Assembly (NCBI RefSeq): GCF_020283565.1
Contig: NC_060062.1
Location: 6,175,322 to 6,239,321 of the forward strand
Direction: 5' to 3'
Length of the DNA stretch: 64,000 bases
DNA from: Trifolium pratense
Taxonomy: Eukaryota; Streptophyta; Magnoliopsida; Fabales; Fabaceae
Shown: positions 60,132-64,000 of the stretch, in pieces
Layout of the letters: each line of letters starts with the position of its first letter
How positions within the stretch are numbered: the first letter of the stretch is position 1
Made by a program: the position numbers and the translations under genes
Notes under the pieces: generated by a model
What the model saw: the letters and a program-made list of their open reading frames with translations, nothing else
What the model was told of the DNA's origin: nothing
Databases searched by the model: none

Positions 60132-61060
60132 GAAAATTTTAAAAAAAAAATTACGCTATAAATTTATTAAATTAAATTAATGTATCCAAAAAAAAAATTT
60201 ATTAAATTAAATACTGTTCTAAAGAACCTTTCCCAGCATTATTCAATTCAATAAATGCTAATTAAGATGAAGATCATAAAAAATAAAATAAAATCAAGAA
60301 GCTTTATTTTATAATTATAACAACCTAATGAAGTGCTTAGCGACGAATAGAATGTAAAACAATCAAGGACATTAGTTAAAGACATTAACTTATTGACTAC
60401 ATATATATATATGCATCACTAGAACAAATCAAAACTCTCAATACAAATTACACTACATAGTACATATATATACTCATAAACAAAAGTAAAATATAACATT
60501 CACAAGTAATAAACAACACTAAGACAAGGTGAAAGAGATAAGAAATATCACCAAGCCTTGTCTCTTAAGTCTTAACACATGTCACTATCAACAATGTTAC
60601 GAAACTTTTAATCATTATCAAAATAAAAACTTGCAATAGAAATATAATATCACAATCAAATGATAATTAAAATAAGATGATTAAAAAAAGAGATAACTCA
60701 TATCTCTCATCAACAATTGCTTCTTTCGCTAATGCTTGAGGTGGATTTTCTGTTTTCTTACTTCTTAGCAACAATGACATTTGGAACCCATGAATAGATA
60801 AATCATGCTTGAGAATGAGAAGTTTTCTCCTTCATGAGAAAATGTCCTGAACTTAAAAATTGAAAGAATATTAAAAATCCCTAACTAAAATATTAATAAA
60901 GTTCAATTTAGTTTGAGGCATAAAATATCATTAAGTTAAAATAACATCAAAATATGCATATTCACAATATGTTTGAAGAGTTTTTATATAACACAAATAA
61001 CCAAAAGCAAAATACTACAAAGCCAATAATAAGAATCATAAGTTATCAATCATGACATAC
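60132..61060. other. Internal CACTA sequence without recognised genes
   Basis: AT-rich DNA between the subterminal repeats and the first cysteine synthase fragment. A small tcatat/atatat cluster lies near 60400-60475. No domain seen. Confidence 0.45.
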
Positions 61061-61936
61061 CAGTAAACCTTCTTTCAAGGCAAGCAACTTAGTAGTTTCT
61101 ATAGCTTCTTCACTTGAAACATGTATCGTTCATAAAACCTTATTGGTCAAAACATAATCACTTGTATTAGCATCTAGTATTGAAAACATTTCTGGATCAT
61201 AATTGATAATTGAATACCAATGTATTAGTGTTGCAAGCTACCTGAATAACTTCTTCTAGGAGACCAACTTCCAAGACAGGCGGAACGATGCCAACACCAA
61301 TCCCTTGGATTTGATGTTTGCCTTTGAAATGTATGCAAATGGAAAAAGTAATCAGTAAAGTGACTTAAGTGGTTGTCTAAGAACTTGCTTAGATATTAAA
61401 GGAATAAAATTCTCACATTTAAAATATAACAATTCAAATGAATAACAAGAATATTTAGTAGCTAGATACAAGAAAAACCAATAATCAAAGGGACTAAGTG
61501 CAGCTTTGAACTTCCAAAAAACAATTTAGTCAACATTCTAACAGGATTGGTCACATACAATAAATTTACGCCTATATATTGTGAATGTGATACATTGATT
61601 AAAACAATATGAAAAATGAGTCTTGGATGTTTTTCTTGACTTCTAATCTTCCATGAATACAATAACATTCTCATAAAGAATGAAGACCAGTAAAAAAATA
61701 TTCAGAGTTGTAAAATCACCTGATTTTCCTCTATTCTCAGTACTGCACTTTCAGATGGTTCTACACCATACACCTAGAGGGGAAAAGCAACATAAATCAT
61801 AAAGTTAGCATAATAAGCATAAATAAATCAACACAAAAACTTGTTCACATATTCAATCTCAACACAAAAAGTATGCATGGTAAGCAAATCAACCTTGATA
61901 TATGAGTTTTTCTCCTTGAGGAACTTCCCAACACTA
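61061..61936 (-). pseudogene. Cysteine synthase (O-acetylserine thiol-lyase) exon fragments
   Basis: Four collinear minus-strand pieces: 61936-61894 (GKFLKEKN...IK), 61773-61720 (VYGVEPSESAVLRIEENQ), about 61321-61242 (HQIQGIGVGIVPPVLEVG then EEVIQV) and about 61118-61061 (SSEEAIETTKLLALKEGLL). They are consecutive parts of the PLP enzyme that makes cysteine from O-acetylserine, and they keep splice-site sequences (GTGATT, GTAGCT, GTATGT donors). The Lys-bearing N-terminal half with the PLP lysine and the C-terminus are missing, so no active enzyme is possible. It is best explained as a genomic fragment captured by the CACTA element. Confidence 0.82.
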
Positions 61937-63503
61937 TAATACTAGATCAAACACTATATTAACCTTGGATGTCTAAAACAAGTATAGTCATCATATTACA
62001 AGCCAAAACATGCTAGTTCTGTTTTTGTTCAAATTTTTTCCACCTAACACAGTTCCAACATAAGAAGATAAAACCCTTTCAAATCATAACCATCAAAGGA
62101 ATCAAAGAAATTATAGGTAGAAGTTAATGCATTTCCATGAAATCAACATATGATTAAGGTTTCAAGCATACAGATAGAACAAATTAAAGCAAGATATACA
62201 AATAGACCTAGAAGCTAAACAGAAGCATAAAACTCACACCAACACCAATGAATAAGCATAATTAAGAACCACTTACACTTTTGCTCAATGGAAATCTCAC
62301 ATTTTTGCAAAATAGAACAGAAGGACCACATTCCCAATTTTATAGCTGCTAGGATGGGTGCCTTGTGAGCCTCCCCTCTATACATTTCACATTCCTCCTC
62401 CATCTTATAAAGTACTGCATAAGAAAAACAAGTAATAAATATACACTAAAATATCCAAATGAAAAATTTTGACTGAGGAAAGTACAAGTACCAACCAATA
62501 CATATCAAGACAATAAGGGTGAAAATAGAACTCCCTTTGATGAAGCTGAACATGTACTAATGTTTTTATAGATTAGGAAACCTCAATAACATAAACGGAA
62601 GAAAAGCGGTGCTGCCATAGATCAAAACTATTGTAGTGAAACATAATTTTACTTCGTAAGTATTTGAGCCTCATATTGCTTTCTATTACCCCACGATGCC
62701 ATAATGATCAAGAGAGAAATTGAAGCGAGACTGCGAGAGACAGAAAATTCTGCACAGCCCAGACACTAATGATTCTAGCTCAAACCTCCGAGACGATTAG
62801 TCCACAATTAGCTCAAACATCCGAGACTATAAAGCATATGCATATCATAAGTTGAACTTGTGTCAATTGTTATATGTATTTTTTATTGAAAATTAAAAAA
62901 TAAAAACCAAACTACATCTTGAAAACAAACAAAACATAAGTTATAGTACATTCTAATTTCTTTCACCAAAACAGAACCATGTGATCAGTTCATTCCAATG
63001 CATATATGTTGTATTATGATCCTTTTTCCCAAGTGGACTAGGTGTAACACATTTATGTTTGGATTGGCATTGTATTCCAGACTGTTCATCATATTATCGG
63101 TATCTAAATTCTACGAACAAGCAAGATGGATTCCATAACAGTTACAAAGTAGAAAGGGTCGCAAACTTCAATTTATAAACAAACTCACAATCAAGCTTGG
63201 TACAAAAAACTAGTAAATGCTTAACCTCTTGTGATACTATAATTTACTCTTTAACCAACTAACAGAGATTGTGAATCAATTACACTAAGCAACTTACCAC
63301 AAGAGCAATCTAGAATCCAAGGTTTAATAATATAATAATAACATAAAAGCCGTTTCAAATAAAAAAAATCAAAAATCATGATAAAAAACACAGAAAGAAA
63401 TTGAAAATAACTGCAATAAATCATGAGTTTTAACTGCAAAATCAAAAATCATGATAAAAAACTCACGATTAAGAGATTGAAAATAACTGCAATAAACACA
63501 GAA
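61937..63503. other. CACTA interior between captured fragments
   Basis: A 62-codon minus frame at 62215-62403 (MEEECEMYRGEAHKA...) looks like coding sequence in composition, but I do not recognise it. A short leader-like stretch near 62700-62760 opens MASWGNRKQYEAQ on the minus strand. Two 72-bp imperfect copies of aaaatcaaaaatcatgataa... lie at 63366-63505. Confidence 0.35.
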
Positions 63504-63690
63504 TATCAGCCAGAATATCAAGTGCATTAGGTACATCATTCTGCGAAACTTTAGCATAATAAGTAGTCTGCTCCCTCGAAGTATAAGCATTAAGATGTCC
63601 ACCCATATTCTCAATCTCCTCTTCCAGATCTCTCGCGGTACGTCGATCAGTTCCCTTAAAAATCATATGCTCCAAAAAATGAAATTGAAA
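63504..63690 (-). pseudogene. Mitochondrial processing peptidase beta exon fragment
   Basis: The frame contains [20 protein letters not shown], then [20 protein letters not shown] and [13 protein letters not shown] is the HxxEH zinc-binding site of MPP-beta, the M16 peptidase that removes mitochondrial presequences. Upstream and downstream of this block the frame is AT-rich and unrelated ([11 protein letters not shown] before, LLQLFSIS after), so only one exon is present. The usual Gly-Thr-Ala before HFLEH is lost. It appears to be a captured fragment in the same orientation as the cysteine synthase pieces, not a working peptidase. Confidence 0.8.
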
Positions 63691-64000
63691 ACTCACGATA
63701 AATAAAAATAAAAAGTTAGGGTTTAAAGTTTCAATACATATCAATGGGTGAAGGGAACGGTTCGAATTTCCAAGTTTTCAGCGAAGGAACGGTTCGAATT
63801 TTCAAGTTTGAGTAAAGCAGTTCAATTTCTATGAAAGTTAGGGTTTCACTACGAATGGTTCGAAGGTGATGAAGGTGCAATAAAGAATTCGATTGATTGC
63901 AGTGAAAAAAAGAAGATTGTTTGCATTGAAGAAGAAGAAGAAGATTGTTGCGATGAAGAAGAATAATGGTTCTAAGGAAGGGTTTACCGGGTTTGAAGAA

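Larger units (their letters stand above)
59845..64000. mobile_element. CACTA (En/Spm) transposon, left end, with captured gene fragments
   Basis: Begins CACTAGTACAAAAAACGC, the CACTA terminal signature. 59870-60131 carries multiple direct and inverted subterminal repeats of the form ttaagtcggtt / aaccgactta. No other terminus is seen before the window end, so the element continues. Within it, on the minus strand, are fragments resembling cysteine synthase (61061-61936) and mitochondrial processing peptidase beta (63504-63690), and no recognisable TNPA/TNPD. This suggests a gene-capturing, non-autonomous element. Whether all sequence to 64000 belongs to it is inference. Confidence 0.7.

Noticed and set aside
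62215..62403. 62-codon frame within the CACTA interior as an intact gene
   Set aside because: No recognised family and no neighbouring exons. It may be a captured piece, but support is too weak to call a gene.
1..64000. CRISPR arrays, bacterial operons, phage or plasmid origins
   Set aside because: Nothing of the kind is present. The window has spliced plant genes and eukaryotic transposons.

Overview
The window is plant nuclear DNA, most likely from a legume related to Medicago, clover or vetch. The evidence is AT-rich intergenic DNA, spliced plant genes, dense LTR retrotransposons, MULE, CACTA, Stowaway and SINE insertions, and a MIR390 locus. The species assignment is inference from repeat style and gene content, not from a database match.

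Host genes are few. From left to right: the 5' end of a minus-strand leucine-rich-repeat receptor-like kinase (1-1118); a minus-strand two-exon organellar-type ribosomal protein S17 (14598-15286); a minus-strand MIR390 precursor with a TATA box (about 30770-31060); and two tandem minus-strand TRICHOME BIREFRINGENCE-LIKE (TBL) genes at the right. The first TBL gene is complete (52591-55806, six exons, 439 aa). The second (57230-59808) shows only the four 3' exons, because a CACTA transposon begins in the intron that should separate them from exons 1-2.

Transposons explain most of the rest. At 2839-13448 a LINE endonuclease remnant was split by a 9,084-bp non-autonomous LTR element (3747-12830) with 3,114-bp LTRs that look identical, a tRNA-iMet-type primer site, a polypurine tract, a 5-bp target duplication and no gag or pol.

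From 18211 to about 26999 lies a MULE-type complex. It encodes a SWIM-finger plus OTU-protease protein on the plus strand, two small PB1-like proteins, and a plant mobile domain (PMD) protein of 645 aa on the minus strand. Several related inverted-repeat blocks bound it, and an unrelated internally deleted MULE (21927-23664) is inserted in the middle. No DDE transposase core is visible. Two short MITEs (27092-27343 and 51607-51842) carry the same terminal repeats.

At 34759-44877 is a young Ty1/copia Sirevirus-like element. It has identical-looking 1,043-bp LTRs, an intact 1,647-aa Gag-Pol frame and a second coding region broken by one frame change. From 59845 to the window edge a CACTA terminus with subterminal repeats is followed by fragments of cysteine synthase and of mitochondrial processing peptidase beta, which suggests a gene-capturing (Pack-type) CACTA element.

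The candidates that most merit follow-up are the OTU/PB1-like/PMD MULE complex, the gene-fragment-bearing CACTA that divides a TBL gene, the MITE pairs with nested 9-bp target duplications, and a recurring pattern of poly-A stubs flanked by target-site duplications.
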